NCBI GenBank assembly: GCA_037954235.1
Contig: JBBMOA010000021.1
Span: 20,967,125-21,031,124, forward strand
From: Aulostomus chinensis
Taxonomy: Eukaryota > Chordata > Actinopteri > Syngnathiformes > Aulostomidae
Direction: 5' to 3'
DNA length: 64,000 bases
The first letter of the stretch is position 1, and each line of letters begins with the position of its first letter. Both the position numbers and the translations under genes were made by a program. Under the pieces are notes generated by a model. It saw only the letters and a list, made by a program, of their open reading frames with translations, searched no databases and was not told where the DNA came from. This document shows, piece by piece, positions 1 through 11,830 of the stretch.

Positions 1-449
1 TCTCTTCTTTTAGTGTAGTTATCCTCAGTTTGGTTTTAGTTATATTCCCAGTTTTGATTTTGTAGTTACTCTTACTTTGGCTTAATTTATCCTTACTTTT
101 TTGATGTAGTCAGTTAACCTCTTATTATCCTTCCCCCGTTACTCTCACTTCCCTAACCCCCATATTCCCTCCCCTGTCTCCCTTGCTCTGACCTCTTCCA
201 TTCGTCCTCTTAGCCTCTCACTGTCCTTTTCACCTTTCTCTATTTTCCCCCTAAGCTTCCTTCCATCTAGTTTGTCTTTATGTTCCCGCTTGTTTCCTTT
301 TGTTTTTTATTTTTGGCTTATATTTCTTTTTGTGTTTGTACTTTAGGTTTGCAAAGTGAAAAATAAATAGGGTTATAAGAACAGCAGGCACTGATTTAGA
401 TTAAAATGAGTAGGGCAGAGATAAATTAGAGTAGAAATAGGTTAGGAGT
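1..449. other. Pyrimidine-rich intergenic DNA, no feature recognised
   Basis: The plus strand is T/C-rich up to about 330 and then turns A-rich. There is no open frame with homology and no recognised repeat. It may be the edge of a transposon or plain intergenic DNA. Confidence 0.5.
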
Positions 450-454
450 TGGGT

Positions 455-590
455 GAGGGATGGGGTTTATATGAATATATGTATATATATACATATATAC
501 ATATATACCTACATATACATACTGTAGATACATAAATACATGTATGTACGTATATACACATACTGTATATACATATAGGTATCCACATAC
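455..590. repeat. AT-rich (TA/CA)n microsatellite
   Basis: Imperfect tatatacata repeats run up to the start of a dispersed element at about 590. The small ORFs that cross it are repeat translations. Confidence 0.8.
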
Positions 591-905
591 GCACGGTGGA
601 GCAGTGGTCCTCACTGTGGCCCCCAGCAAAAGGTTGTGGGTGGAGTCCCGGCTGCAGCACGGGGTCTTTCTGGGTGAGTCTCCATGTTCTCCCTGTTCCT
701 GCTGGGTTCTCTCTGGTACTCCAGCTTCCTCCACAGTCCAAAGACATCAAGAGGGACCAGGTTAATCCAGACTCTAAATTGACCGTAGGCGTGGCTGGGA
801 GAGCCAATGGTTGTCTGTCTCTATGTGTTGGCCCTGCCATGGACTGGTGACCTGTCCAGGGGGAAGGCTGCTGGGATAGGCTCCACCCCCACCACCCTGA
901 ACAGG
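590..905 (+). mobile_element. Dispersed teleost repeat (SINE-like) with a (GGAT)n tail
   Basis: The text follows a pattern common in fish genomes: gcagtggtcctcactgtggc, then a phrase about tccatgttctccctgttcctg, then cagtccaaagacatcaag, ctctaaattgaccgtaggc, gtctgtctctatgtgttggc and ggtgacctgtccaggg, ending in ctgggataggctccaccccc. It is followed directly by a GGAT tail. I recognise this from general knowledge of fish repeats, where copies end in (TGGA)n tails. Family name not assigned. It has no intact coding capacity. Confidence 0.75.
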
Positions 906-1083
906 AGGAGAGGGAGAAGATGGAGGGATGATGGATGATGATGATGGATGGATGGATGGATGGATGGATGGGTGGATGGATGGATGATGGATGGAGGGAT
1001 GGATGGATGGATGGATGATGGATGGAGGGATGGATGGATGGGTGGATGGATGGATGATGGATGGAGGGATGGATGGATGGGTA
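906..1083. repeat. (GGAT)n microsatellite, tail of the preceding element
   Basis: Tetranucleotide ggat repeats are interrupted by gatggagg and gatgatgg variants in a higher-order pattern of about 55 bp. The position right after the element at 590-905 fits expansion of its 3' tail. Confidence 0.85.
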
Positions 1084-1119
1084 TCTACATACTGTATATT
1101 TCTGTGTATATACATAGAG

Positions 1120-1372
1120 GAGTCAGTGGAGGTGGTTCAGCCATCTGGTGAGGACGCCTCCCTCAGGAGGTGTTCCAGGCATGTCAGACCGGGAGGAGGC
1201 CTCAGGGCTGACCCTGGACCCGCTGGAGGCATCATATCTCTCAGCTGGCCTGGGAACGCCTCGGGATTCCCCCAGAAGAGCTGGTGGATGTGGCTGGGAA
1301 GAGGGCGGTCTGGGCTTCCTTGCTGAGGCTGCTGCCCCTGTGACCCGGACCAACGGGATAAGAGGAGGATGA
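1120..1372 (+). mobile_element. 3' end of a fish non-LTR retrotransposon (LINE fragment)
   Basis: The plus-strand reading from about 1140 to 1326 encodes a C-terminal peptide with CSRHV, then LSWPGNASG and WLGRGRSGLPC, before a stop. Downstream DNA reads gctgctgcccctgtgacccg and then ggataagaggaggatga. Both match the well-known 3' ends of fish LINEs, which usually finish with gataagcggaagaagatgga-type tails. Only the 3' tip is present, so this is a dead 5'-truncated copy. Confidence 0.7.
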
Positions 1373-1375
1373 CAA

Positions 1376-1495
1376 CGAGGTATATATACATACAAGTATA
1401 TACATATACCTATATGTATATATATATATACACGTATATATACATATATCTATGTATCGAAATATGTGTATGTATACACACACACACACACAGTA
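1376..1495. repeat. (TA/CA)n microsatellite
   Basis: Alternating tatatacata passes into a cacacaca tract, directly after the LINE fragment. It could be the expanded tail of that insertion. Confidence 0.8.
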
Positions 1496-1864
1496 TATGT
1501 GCCTGTTCCAATGTATGTAACATATTATTATATATGTTCAGTTCATGTTTCTGTTTCCCCTGCAGTGGTTAATCATTGATGCATCATCAAGGGTTGTTAT
1601 TGTCCACAACATTCTGAGTGGACGCCGGCTGGACCGCTACTTCCTGCTGCTCACCTGCTGCTCACCTGCTGACATGAATGTGGATTAATAATTTCATCGT
1701 GTGGCTTCTCCGCTGCCCAAAACCACTGATGTGTGGTTTTACAGCCGATCCAGCAGAGTCAAAGACAACGTCTCCCCGTCGCTGTAAAGACAGAGAAATT
1801 AGAAATGATCACATGATCAACTGTTAGCAGGACACTCCTTCAAAACACATTCACCAGGGCAAGA
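1496..1864. other. Unannotated intergenic stretch
   Basis: Unique-looking sequence. A short tandem duplication (ctgctgctcacctgctgctc) occurs near 1646-1670. No gene or known element was recognised. Confidence 0.4.
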
Positions 1865-1866
1865 GT

Positions 1867-1897
<31 letters not shown>

Positions 1898-1900
1898 GGG
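1865..1900. repeat. (GT)n followed by a G homopolymer of about 20
   Basis: A GT run passes directly into about 20 consecutive G. Assembly error is likely here. The G tract could form a quadruplex. Confidence 0.85.
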
Positions 1901-2110
1901 GTTGGTTGCAGCAGAGGGTTGGTTGGATTGTTTTTAGCTCCCACCTTAAACATCCCAGGAGATTTACCCTTCAGCTGGAGGACCATGAAACCGATCGTTA
2001 ACCGCGGGAGATCCACCGAGGCTTCAGGTGTCCTTATTTGGTGTGAGGTCATTATGAATACTGGCCCCCTTGAACCAATCAGCTCCATCACTAAAAAGAC
2101 ATACCTCTGC

Positions 2111-2112
<2 letters not shown>

Positions 2113-2158
<46 letters not shown>

Positions 2159-2169
2159 CACACACACAT
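2113..2169. repeat. (CA)n microsatellite
   Basis: About 28 CA units with one CG interruption. Confidence 0.95.
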
Positions 2170-2462
2170 CTTTGTCCTCACATCTCTGTGTTGGTGCCCT
2201 CCAGCTGGAGCCTATTACTGTGTTTCTCTGCGATAAGCCCCGGTGAAATCTATAAATTACATTTATGCATCATCGTTTAAGCCTGTAATTGCTTTGAGAC
2301 TCTCTTCGTTTCGAGTTGACAGAATCGTCTCTGAGGCAAACTCAATATTTGTTAGTAAAAGTGGTATTTTGTCCTCGTCAGGGTAGTTTGGGTTGCTTTA
2401 ATAAGGATAATGAAAGGAGGATAGCTTTACATGCTCATGTGATCAAATCACATTCTCTTACT

Positions 2463-2531
2463 TCCACTTTCTCTTTCCCGCTCTCTCTCTCTCCCTCTCT
2501 CTCTCTCTCTCCCTCGCTCTCTCTCTCTCAA

Positions 2532-2560
<29 letters not shown>
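2463..2560. repeat. (CT)n-(CA)n compound microsatellite
   Basis: Ctctctct with ccct interruptions is followed by acacacac, a compound dinucleotide tract. Confidence 0.95.
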
Positions 2561-2562
<2 letters not shown>

Positions 2563-2726
2563 AATATAGTATTAACATTCTGGCAGCTTCAAGCTCTCTT
2601 CAGGGTGAGGTTCAGGGCTGACTTTCACCACTTCCCCTCCTCGTTACCACACCGGGACTCAAGTTGCGCTAGAAAAACACCAAGGCGACCACAATCACCT
2701 TGCAACCCCAGCCTCAGCACACGAAT

Positions 2727-2901
2727 GCGTGTGTGTGTTTGTGTGTGTGTGTGCCAACCTGCCAGTGTTTGCAGGTACGGCCAGCCCTCCCACACTGCTG
2801 GGACAACATGGAGCAGCTCTCAGTCAGGACCAGAATAACACAGATCTGCAAAGAATTCAATTAAATAGTCCGCTCTTTGAAAAGCTACCACCCACCTGCG
2901 T

Positions 2902-2950
<49 letters not shown>

Positions 2951-3022
2951 TCCTCCCTACTACCCACTCGGCTTTGGTCCTCCCACACATCCACATTCAG
3001 GAAAGCATGCGTGAAAAAGCAT

Positions 3023-3059
<37 letters not shown>

Positions 3060-3088
3060 ATCAATTTCTCCTCTCTCCCTCTGTCTCC

Positions 3089-3157
<69 letters not shown>
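2727..3157. repeat. Cluster of four CA/GT microsatellites
   Basis: The tracts are GT 2727-2752, CA 2901-2948, CA 3021-3055 and a long GT tract 3090-3157. They are separated by 65-150 bp of unique sequence, and CA and GT orientations alternate. Opposed CA and GT blocks are complementary and could pair in a single strand. Confidence 0.9.
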
Positions 3158-3160
<3 letters not shown>

Positions 3161-4533
3161 CCTATTGTCCCGTCCTCCACAGAGGAGCCTGGTCCTTCAT
3201 GTGTTGTCTCCTCAGCTGCCGCCTCATTGGCTGCTGGAGGCTGATGGATAAACCCATCAAAATGTGTAAAATCTCTTTAAATGTTCACCTTTCTGTCCTC
3301 AAAGGGCTGCTGTCCCACGGGACGCCACCTCGTTGCCTTAGTTACTGATGTCCGGTAAATCAATTAGCCTGCTAAGCTGTACCTGAACACAATAGGCCCC
3401 GCCCCCTCCTGGTTGCCAGAGGAGACACGGCCTTTCAGCCTCCAGCCGGGAGAGCAGACACGTCCTGGTTCTGGTCTCCAGACGTCTGGTAAAAGTTGAT
3501 TCGATCTCCAGTCACGAGGAGATTCTTCTACACTTTCAGCTCAGGCTCAGGTTCGTGGTCCCCAAAAGACCAAACACAGGAAGTGACACGTGTGTTTCCT
3601 GCTGCTGGAGCAGCCAAGCGATGCAGGATCAAACCACCACAACACAGAGAGGAGCACATCTAACATGTCAGACCCAGGAATGAATCAAAGTGCCTGTAGT
3701 GGGGGGGTTCTGGGACGTGGACCTGGGTATTTCCTCGCCGCGGTCCTGTCTCTGAGGATGGCAGGGGCTGGGGGGCTCTGTGGAGCAGGAGATGAGAGAA
3801 GTCATGCAGCAAACATCCAGATGTGGTTCGGGGCTGTGAGTCACTTAGCGCTCGACAGCTGAACTCAGATAAACCAGCTTGTAGCCGCTGGCGTCAGCTC
3901 CCCTCACTGCTGACAGCATCCTGTCCCTCCTCATCCGTCGCCCTTATTAGGAGTTTGTCCAGTTCCTCCGTCCCACTGTGCTCGACCTTTGGCTCCTCCC
4001 CATGTGTACGCGCCTCAGCTGAGGTGACCTTTCACCTTGGCCTTTGTCTGAGTCTGCTGGGAGTTGTTGGTGTGCGTGCGTGTGTGTTTCCACCAATACC
4101 AGAGCATTATTCACTGTGCTTACACACCCACCTCACACCCCCCCCCCCCCCCCCCCACCCAGCAGCCAATGGCACGGGAGGCTTGGGCAGCACCTGTTGT
4201 TTTGAAGCTCAGAGCCCCGTCACACAGCTCCGGCTGAGCTGCTGTTTGAGGAACCTGAGGGCCACGGACCCCTGAAGCTCCGGGGTCCGGACACAAGCAT
4301 GTCCAAGCTAGCGACAGGAGCCTCTGACTGACAATTACAGACGACAGGAATGAAGGGAATTCTTATCTGTTTTCATTTCACATCAACATTTCTGATTAAA
4401 AATGCAACAAAACAGGTTTTTCATTTTCCTTTTTTCCAGTGGCTATTAGAGGAGTGATTTTAGCTCTGCCAGAGTGGCTCCACGCCACGGCAGCGCGCAA
4501 CACAGCGTGATGTGTTTTGAATTCAGTTATTTA
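3158..4533. other. Intergenic stretch with poly-C tract, no gene seen
   Basis: No exon-like open frame with homology was found. A run of about 18 C lies at 4139-4156. The ORF covering 3823-4275 is not recognised and its composition is that of random translation. Confidence 0.4.
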
Positions 4534-4930
4534 AAGGAACACGCCAACTTTTTTGATAAATATGCCAACTGTCCCACACAGTCAATGGGGAGAGACCCGT
4601 CTGTCCTCTCTGGTGTACCAAGGAGCTCCAGACCTCCATCAGACAGCTGCTAGTTAGCCCACCAGCTTGTCTGCCCCCCCCCCCCCCCAACAAACATCAG
4701 GGACCACAATGGTTTCCAGACAAAAGTATATTAAAAAGAGTCAAGTTAGTGTCCCATTATCACTGATATTTGAAGGAGCAGTTATCCAGGTAGCTAGCTT
4801 CTGACGAGCCATTCAGACTCACCCCCTTCAATCTGTAACGTTACCTGAGTCCAACAGCTATCTTAGCATTATTATGTAGCATTAGCTTTATTGCTACATA
4901 GTTAGCTAGCTGCTACAAAGGAAATGTCTA
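4534..4930. repeat. Degenerate copy of a dispersed fish repeat
   Basis: It begins aaaggaacacgccaactttt and carries gagacccgtctgtcctctct and gagctccagacctcc, followed by gctagttagcc. The same phrases recur near 23962-24015 and 46817-46890, and the 'gctaagctaactagc' core recurs at 6564, 46428 and 47193. The right end (4850-4920) has tagc/ttagct-rich DNA with a small inverted repeat. Exact limits are uncertain. Confidence 0.6.
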
Positions 4931-5125
4931 CCGACATTACACACAGAACATTTTAAAGATTTGATTTATATCAGACTTTCTTTTCCTCCTCCTCTTTCCT
5001 TCATTTCCTCCCTTGTGCACTTGAAGGCTTGGACCTTTTCATTTCCATGAAATGCAGGTAAAATGTAAATATCTTGACCTAAACACGGACTTGGGCGGTC
5101 AGGGACGCGGACTCACTCTCAGTGT

Positions 5126-5832
5126 GCAGGTGCAGGTACAGGTACTGGTACACATACAGGTACAGGGGCAGGTACAGGTACACATACAGGTACAGGGGCA
5201 GGTACAGGTACACATACAGGTACAGGGGCAGGTACACATACAGGTACAGGGGCAGGTACAGGTACAGGTACACATACAGGTACAGGTACACATACAGGCA
5301 CAGGGGCAGGTACAGGGGCAGGTACACATACAGGTACAGGGGCAGGTACAGGTACAGGTACACATACAGGTACAGGTACACATACAGGCACAGGGGCAGG
5401 TACAGGTGTAGGTACATATACAGGCACAGGGGCAGGTACAGGTACAGGTACACATACAGGTACAGGGGCAGGTACAGGTACAGGTACACATACAGGTACA
5501 GGTACACATACAGGCACAGGGGCAGGTACAGGTACAGGTACACATACAGGCACAGGGGCAGGTACAGGTACAGGTACACATACAGGCACAGGGGCAGGTA
5601 CAGGTACAGGTACACATACAGGCACAGGGGCAGGTACAGGTACAGGTACACATACAGGCACAAGGGCAGGTACAGGTACAGGTACACATACAGGCACAGG
5701 TACAGGTACAGGTACAGGTACACATACAGGCACAGGGGCAGGTACAGGTACAGGTACACATACAGGCACAAGGGCAGGTACAGGTACAGGTACACATACA
5801 GGCACAGGTACAGGTACAGGTACAGGGGCAGG
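5126..5832. repeat. Hexamer-based minisatellite (CAGGTA family)
   Basis: About 115 hexamers drawn from caggta, cacata, caggca and cagggg are arranged in higher-order blocks of 18-48 bp. Because the period is a multiple of three and no unit makes a stop, several frames stay open across it on both strands (ORFs of 230-285 codons). Those ORFs are artefacts. Confidence 0.95.
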
Positions 5833-5904
5833 GTGCAAAGTGTATTTCTTTCTTTCTTGTTTGCTTGTTTGGTTTCTCTCTTTTTTTTGTATTTGTTCAT
5901 TCGT

Positions 5905-6050
5905 TACCTCCGGGAAAAAAATGGTATTGGGTGCCCATTGGCGATTTTTATTATTATTATTTATTTATTTGTTCATTAATTTTGCCCTGGTGCCCTCTAG
6001 ACAATGTGGCGCCCTGGGCTTCCTGTGCCTTAAGCCAGCCCTGTCTATGT
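5905..6050. mobile_element. Probable DNA-transposon/MITE terminal fragment
   Basis: The minus strand begins with cagggctggcttaaggcac and continues caggaagcccagggcgcc. This resembles the common vertebrate transposon terminus that starts cagggccggcc(c/t)aaggc. An AT-rich run (tttattattattattt) lies inside. No transposase is visible. Assigned from memory of the terminus only. Confidence 0.4.
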
Positions 6051-7926
6051 GTCTTTAATCTTGAACGCTGGAGGAACGTACGCCATGACTTGGCGAGCTC
6101 ATTCCCACTTAGCTATTCCTGAAGGAGCAACATTACTACCTCAAATACTGCGATACGTACCGTCAGCAGGGCGTAGTACTGTGTTTTGTTTTGTTCTTTT
6201 GGCAACGTTCTCCTTGCTGTGTTCTGAGTAGAGTCAGCAGGATCCTCTGAGTTCTGCTGTTCTCCGCACGCGACCCTCTGCTCTGAAGGATCCATGGTGA
6301 TGCTCCATCACTGATAGACATCAACTTGATTTCTCGACGTTAAATTGAAACGACACACAAAGTTCTTCTACTGACTCTCCTCTTCTTTCATCCGTTGACT
6401 TGACGTTTGCATCACAGTGGTTGTCGATCCGAGCAATGAGGATGAAGGCTGGCGGTCAAACCTCCGTAGGCGCCGTTAAACTTACATTTGTAGGGAAGTG
6501 CGACCGGTGTTCTCCAGAGGGAAAAACACATCAACACAGACACGTTTGCATCCACTGCATTGTGCTAAGCTAACTAGCGGGTCGTGGCTGCTTCAGCCAG
6601 CACAGACAGGAGGATGAACTCTGTCTTCTTGTCTGGTCGTTGTTGGCGTTTGTTACTTCAGGGTTGACCCCTGAGCCGTAAGGCCACCATGCCACCGCGC
6701 TACCCCGCAGACCCACAATCTGAGCATTTGGGCTAAAATTGAATCCCAGAAACTGCAATAAAACATTCAGTTGTTGATTGGAACCGTAATCCCAGCATGT
6801 GTGCTGGGAGGAAACCTTTTCATTGAGTCATGTCAACATTCACGTTTGATTTTTGAACCAACTGTAAACACCTTTGAGTTGCTGAGCGTGTTGCTCATTC
6901 ACACATGCAGCAGACGCGGAAAAACCGCAGTCATCGTTCGGTGTTTGCGGCCAAGCATGTTTAGCTTTGTTCCTCGGCAGCTCCTACAAGCATCTGGGCC
7001 TGGATAATGAACTGCAGTGTGTTTAGCAGCGAGTTTGTTAACTTGGTCGGCTGTTGGCAGCTGGAGCCGGTGAGCAGCCTGTTTCACACAAGTACGACTC
7101 CCTCATGTGGTGGGAGGTAAATGAGATTATAACCAAAACAAATACTCAATCCATGTACTTCACATACACATCAAGTTAAGGTGGCAGTGAAGTGTTCAAA
7201 GAGATCCTACCTCGGCTTCACTTCCACGTCACCTTGGGCAACTTGAGTCACGAGTATTTTAAAAGAGTTTAATTTAGAAATAATCAGAAGATTTCCAGTG
7301 ATGCACAACATCCTGACATGTTGCTGTGAATCTTCATCACCTCGCTGTACCGATGCCAATGTGGCTCTCGTCTGTGTTCCTTAAACCCCAGAGTGCCAAA
7401 ATGTGAATTAGGACGATTCCGTATGTCAGTATTGATGTGCAGACGCGTGACATACTGAGGCGCTGTGGTGCGCGCGAGGCTGAAGCTCATATCTGTCGTC
7501 TCTGTGTTTCAGACAGACACACTTTCATTTGCTTTTCTTATCTTAACCTTTAAAATGACCTGAAAATTGAGGAGGCGATGAAATAGAGGGAAATGAAGAG
7601 GGGGTGTAGAGGGAATAAAAGAAGGCGGTGAGGAAGGATCTTAATCAGAGCAAGCAGCTTCATCCTCTCCTCTGTCCTCATTTCCTCCGGCTCTTTTCAT
7701 TAAGACGCTGAGGCCACGTCCATCAGCACCTCTGACCTTTGGCTCCCCGGGACCCCGTGTGACGGTTCAGAGCTGGGAGTGGTTCCTATTTGGTCCTCCC
7801 GTCCGTGTCATGTGTCATTTGTCTGAGTGTGTGTGTAGTGGGGGGGGCAAGTGAGGCATCCCCAGAATGGAAAACCCTCTTTAACGAAGAGATGAGAAAG
7901 AAACTGAGAGATAAAATCCTGACAAC

Positions 7927-7928
<2 letters not shown>
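6051..7928. other. Intergenic stretch; one dispersed-repeat core at 6564-6578
   Basis: The only recognised item is the 15-mer gctaagctaactagc at 6564-6578, shared with 46428-46442 and 47193-47207. No gene was found. Confidence 0.4.
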
Positions 7929-7981
<53 letters not shown>

Positions 7982-8327
7982 CCCCACCCTTCCTCTACCC
8001 CCCACCCCAGGAAAAGAACAGGTTGGAGCCCCATCTTTCTGTGACAGATGGTTCCACATTGACAAATCAATTAAGCCCCACCTCATCATCAGGGGGACTG
8101 GGGCTACAAACATACCCGCTCCACCCCCACCACCCTGGGGTCTACTGGGTCGACCACTCCTCCGTCTCTCCCCGCCTTAATCAACGCCCCCCCCCCCACC
8201 AACCCCGAGGAGGAGGAAAGAAAGGAAAAAAAAACAGGTAAAACAAAGAAGGTGGCAGCACATGGAGGCCGTCCACACTGACACAGACGGGACTGGAGAG
8301 GAAGACTGACAAAAACCCTGACAGGCG

Positions 8328-8373
<46 letters not shown>

Positions 8374-8440
8374 GATGGTGGTGGTGGAGGTTGGGGGGGG
8401 GCAAAGAAGGATGAAGATGAGGAGGAGGAGGAGGAGGAGG
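7929..8440. repeat. Microsatellite-rich block: (GT)n at 7929-7979 and 8329-8372, (GGA)n at 8418-8440
   Basis: Two GT tracts flank unique DNA, and a gaggaggaggag trinucleotide run follows the second. The 70-100 codon ORFs here are repeat translations. Confidence 0.9.
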
Positions 8441-8792
8441 AAGGCATAATCCAGCAGCCTGGAACAGGTATGAATCTGGGCTGGCGAGGAGGATTAATTC
8501 TCTCTCTTCACTGCCCCCTAGTGGGAGGGGACTGGCATTGCAGGGAGAAACGGGAGGTTTGACATGAACTTTAAACTCCTGATTTCAACTGAAAACAACA
8601 CAAATGTAGAAACGTGTTAGATGTGCACACAGCAGTCTCCTCCGGTGAACACATGAAGAGCCCGTTGAAGCTAAAGTGGTTAGCTTGAAGGGAAAAGAGG
8701 GACTTTAAAAAACAGTGAAAACATCTGATAATCAAAGATGAAACTTTTCAAAGTTTGCTGTTGATTGGCACTGTTGGAGCACATTTAAGCAC

Positions 8793-8796
8793 GTGC

Positions 8797-8847
<51 letters not shown>
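8793..8847. repeat. (GT)n microsatellite
   Basis: A GT tract of about 27 units with gtgcgtgc at its left edge. Confidence 0.95.
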
Positions 8848-8850
<3 letters not shown>

Positions 8851-10069
8851 ATGTGTAACATTTGCAACATTAAAAGGATCTTCAGTTTATCGGTCAGAGT
8901 AAAACCCAATCTCACCAGACTAAAAAAGGAGCTTTTACCATCCATTAATGCTACTAAAACTTCTCAAAGTGCAACTTAGCTGATAATCTTTGTCACTTCC
9001 TTTATTCAGTTGACTAATGTTGGTGCACAGATGAGTCTCATGGCTACATTACTAAATCAAACCATTCAAATACCTTTCGTTTCCCACAATGCACTGCAGA
9101 GAACACAGCAAGTACTAGTCAAAGTTGGAAGCAGTTCCTCTGTTCACCAACATCCTAGAAATCCTTGAGCAGAACTTTTGTCCTGACTGTACATCAACCA
9201 GGAGTCGACCTGCTTCACTGTTGGGGGACTTTCACGTCTTTTCAGCTGGAAACGTTCAGATTAGCATGAAGGCTAAATGCTAGCGCTTTTGGTGTGGATT
9301 TGGGACAGACTGACTCAGAGGGAGCAGAGCCGGTAGTCAAAGCTGCATTATTGATGTTTCCAGAGATTTGTGGGAAGTGCTACAAGCTGTAAACACTTAA
9401 CTTTGAAAATCGTATCACCTCGACACAGAAGTAAACTGCTGCAGACCAGCAAACTCTGCCAACCCTCCATCCAGCAAACTGAAGTCCAGCTTTCAGCTCC
9501 TTGTAGCTCTGCTGAACTCGATCTTCTTCATCGATGTTCATCCCAGCTTTCTCACTGCAGCTTCCTGGTGCTGAGGACGAGGAGGGTGGAGACACCGACA
9601 GATGCTGAGACAGATTTGAACACTATTTTTAGTGAACCCTCTCGTATTGCATGTGGTGGTTTGATTGATTATCATATGTGAGGATTAGTTTGGGAAAGGA
9701 TCAATGCTGCTCCGCCACCAGGAAGTGAAGAGGTGAGAAGCTCTCACAGCAACAACACAGGGGGATTTGCTTGATTCTAATGCGGATGGCAAATGCGATG
9801 CTGCAAGTTGAGTCCTGGAGCTGGCTGGTGAAGGAAGGAGTGAGCGGAAGGTGGGAGGCAGGTTTTAGGTGCCGGGAGGGGCCGCGGGGTGATGGAGAGA
9901 TGTGTGGGTGCCCTCCTGGCTTGGATCAAGCTGCGTCCCTTTACTCATCCAATCTGGGGGCAGCAACGAGAGAGGAAGAGAGAGCTGATGCTGAGACCCC
10001 TGGGGAGAGATTAGCGCTGACAGCACAACAAAGAAGAATTATGCCAGGGGCCCTCAGCTCTTCGACAAA
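8848..10069. other. Intergenic stretch, nothing recognised
   Basis: Unique-looking DNA with no recognised element. The 103- and 117-codon ORFs (9370-9681 and 9771-10124, plus) have no recognisable domains. Confidence 0.35.
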
Positions 10070-10260
10070 TTCAAATGTAATGTATGGCTTTAACTCCGCC
10101 AAGGAGGATCAACATAATATATGATCGACCCACTTTGCGGTGCGCTCCGCTGGCAGTGATGTAAAAGCGATTTATGCCCATAAAAATGTGCAGGCTAATT
10201 AAGTAAGATGTTGGCACAGGGGCAAATCCAATGAGCTTATGTGCGAGCTGGCAGAGCAGC
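10070..10260. promoter_or_regulatory. Candidate conserved noncoding element A
   Basis: The block has atgtatggctttaactccg, gcgatttatgcccataaaaa and caggctaattaagtaagatg. Homeodomain-like TAAT and TTTATG/CATAAA cores are dense and no simple repeat is present. It lies about 4.8 kb past the polyadenylation site. This is judged by composition only; a cross-species alignment is needed. Confidence 0.35.
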
Positions 10261-10281
10261 CCAGCCCCCCCCCCCCCCCCC

Positions 10282-10317
<36 letters not shown>
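10261..10317. repeat. Poly-C followed by (CA)n
   Basis: About 19 C pass via tt into a cacacaca tract of about 33 bp. Confidence 0.9.
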
Positions 10318-10318
<1 letters not shown>

Positions 10319-10429
10319 CACTTCCAGGGCCTACCTGCAGTGGGAGGGAGAAAACTTCTGCTGGATGTCTGATCAGAAGCTGGTCATGATGGAGAATCTC
10401 TGATCTAACGCAGACATCCGTGTGAGGCT

Positions 10430-10625
10430 GTTGATCCTTTAATTAAATTCTTGTGTGTGATTTGTTTAGGCCCCGCCCCACCCCCGCCCTGACAGCAGCG
10501 GGGGCCCGGGGCCTCTGTAATTACGCGGGCTCTTTCCTCCAATCAGACAGCTGTGTTGAGGAGGCTGTGGATGAAATGTCCTAATTACAGCCTCAGCGGA
10601 GAGAGGCAGCGCCAGGGGAAAACAT
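10430..10625. promoter_or_regulatory. Candidate conserved noncoding element B
   Basis: It contains tttaattaaattcttgtgtg, ctgtaattacgcgggctc, ccaatcagacagctgtg (CCAAT and E-box) and tcctaattacagcctc. These are paired TAATTA homeodomain cores with an E-box between them. Composition-based call only. Confidence 0.3.
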
Positions 10626-11395
10626 GTGCTGTTAGCTAACACACTCTGGAGCCAACAGTGTTAATGAGACAGAGAGAAAAATAAAGAGCCTCCTCCCTCC
10701 CTCCCTCCATGAATCAGAGCACCTAGTTCTCCCTGTCAGCTGCCATCATGGCCAGCCTCCACCTCACATCTCCATCCAGGACGGAGGGAGACTCTCCCCC
10801 TGCTGGTGGCTGCACCTTCTCCCTCCATCCGTTTTCATTTACAGAAACACACTTTCTGAGAGGTTCATCACTTACAGGTCCTGGAGCCCACAAACGCCTC
10901 TGACACACCGCCTCCAGGGGGCAGTTTTGTGCGGGGGGAGGCGGGGCCTCCGGCCGCTCGGCCCACTCCTCCGATGAGCGGCTGAGTCGTGTGTGTCAGA
11001 GACCAGCGGAGGCCACCTTCCTCCTCGGGCCTGGCGCTCCTCTTCACGGCAAGGGGTCTATTCAACATTGATACTGGAGCTCGGAGGAGCCACCAGTTGA
11101 TGAGTGCTGGTCTCTCCTACCAACAGTAGCAGCGTTCACCTCTGCACACGCACAACATGCAACTATTGTCTGAGTTCTCTGCTCCTGCACTTAATTTCCC
11201 CAGACCCCCGTAGCAGCCGCTGCAGGTAGACCTCGGAGAGGAGCCACACGGCCTCGTCTCGCTCCTCAGGCACGCCTCCTTCCTCGCCCACTTTCTACTC
11301 ACTCACTCGGTGACAGCAGCAGGAAGTACAGCGTCTGCAGGTGCAGAGGAAGAGAAGGTGTGAGCTTTGCTGCAGGAGCGGCTGTAACTGTCCCG
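10626..11395. other. Intergenic stretch, moderately GC-rich, no gene recognised
   Basis: A (CCCT)n-like cctccctccctcc run lies near 10690. No recognisable exon on either strand. Confidence 0.35.
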
Positions 11396-11830
11396 GGGTA
11401 AATAAATAGACGTTGTGGAGGGGGGCCATTATCTGTCACAGGGCGCTGATACAATCTTGCTTTGTATTTATTGCCTACTTAATGGACTTGATTGTATTAC
11501 TGAAGGTACGGAGGGAAAAAATCCATTGCCAGCTCGAAGGTACTTTCAGCATCTTGCAATTACCTTATGTAAATCCTGGCCTGGAATGTTGATCCACCGC
11601 TAGTTAAAATGCATTGAATTTCCATGGAAAATGATCCACTCCTTCCGCCTGAAGCTCATTAATAACGACGACGAGCCGGCCTGACATTTGGAATACTTAC
11701 ACGCTTACTTAGCATTGCCATGCATGCAAGAACACAGCCTTGTTTGCCGTGCGCCCCAGCCTGACAGCGCATTTGGAAAAAAGATGGTTTTAAATTAAAG
11801 CACTCCGGAAAATGAGTTATTACAGGAACG
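11396..11830. promoter_or_regulatory. Candidate conserved noncoding element C (largest in the 3' flank)
   Basis: About 430 bp of unique, AT-rich, repeat-free sequence: gccattatctgtcacaggg, ttgtatttattgcctactt, atgcattgaatttccatgg, gaagctcattaataacgacg, tgccatgcatgcaagaac. Texture and motif density resemble vertebrate developmental enhancers. No coding potential seen. Function is an inference. Confidence 0.4.

Noticed and set aside
1840..3251. Several ORFs rich in TH or CV repeats
   Set aside because: Dinucleotide microsatellites read as Thr-His or Cys-Val; not genes. The same applies to similar ORFs elsewhere in the window.
5079..5979. Long ORFs of 230-285 codons on both strands
   Set aside because: They translate the CAGGTA-type hexamer array; no non-repeat coding content.
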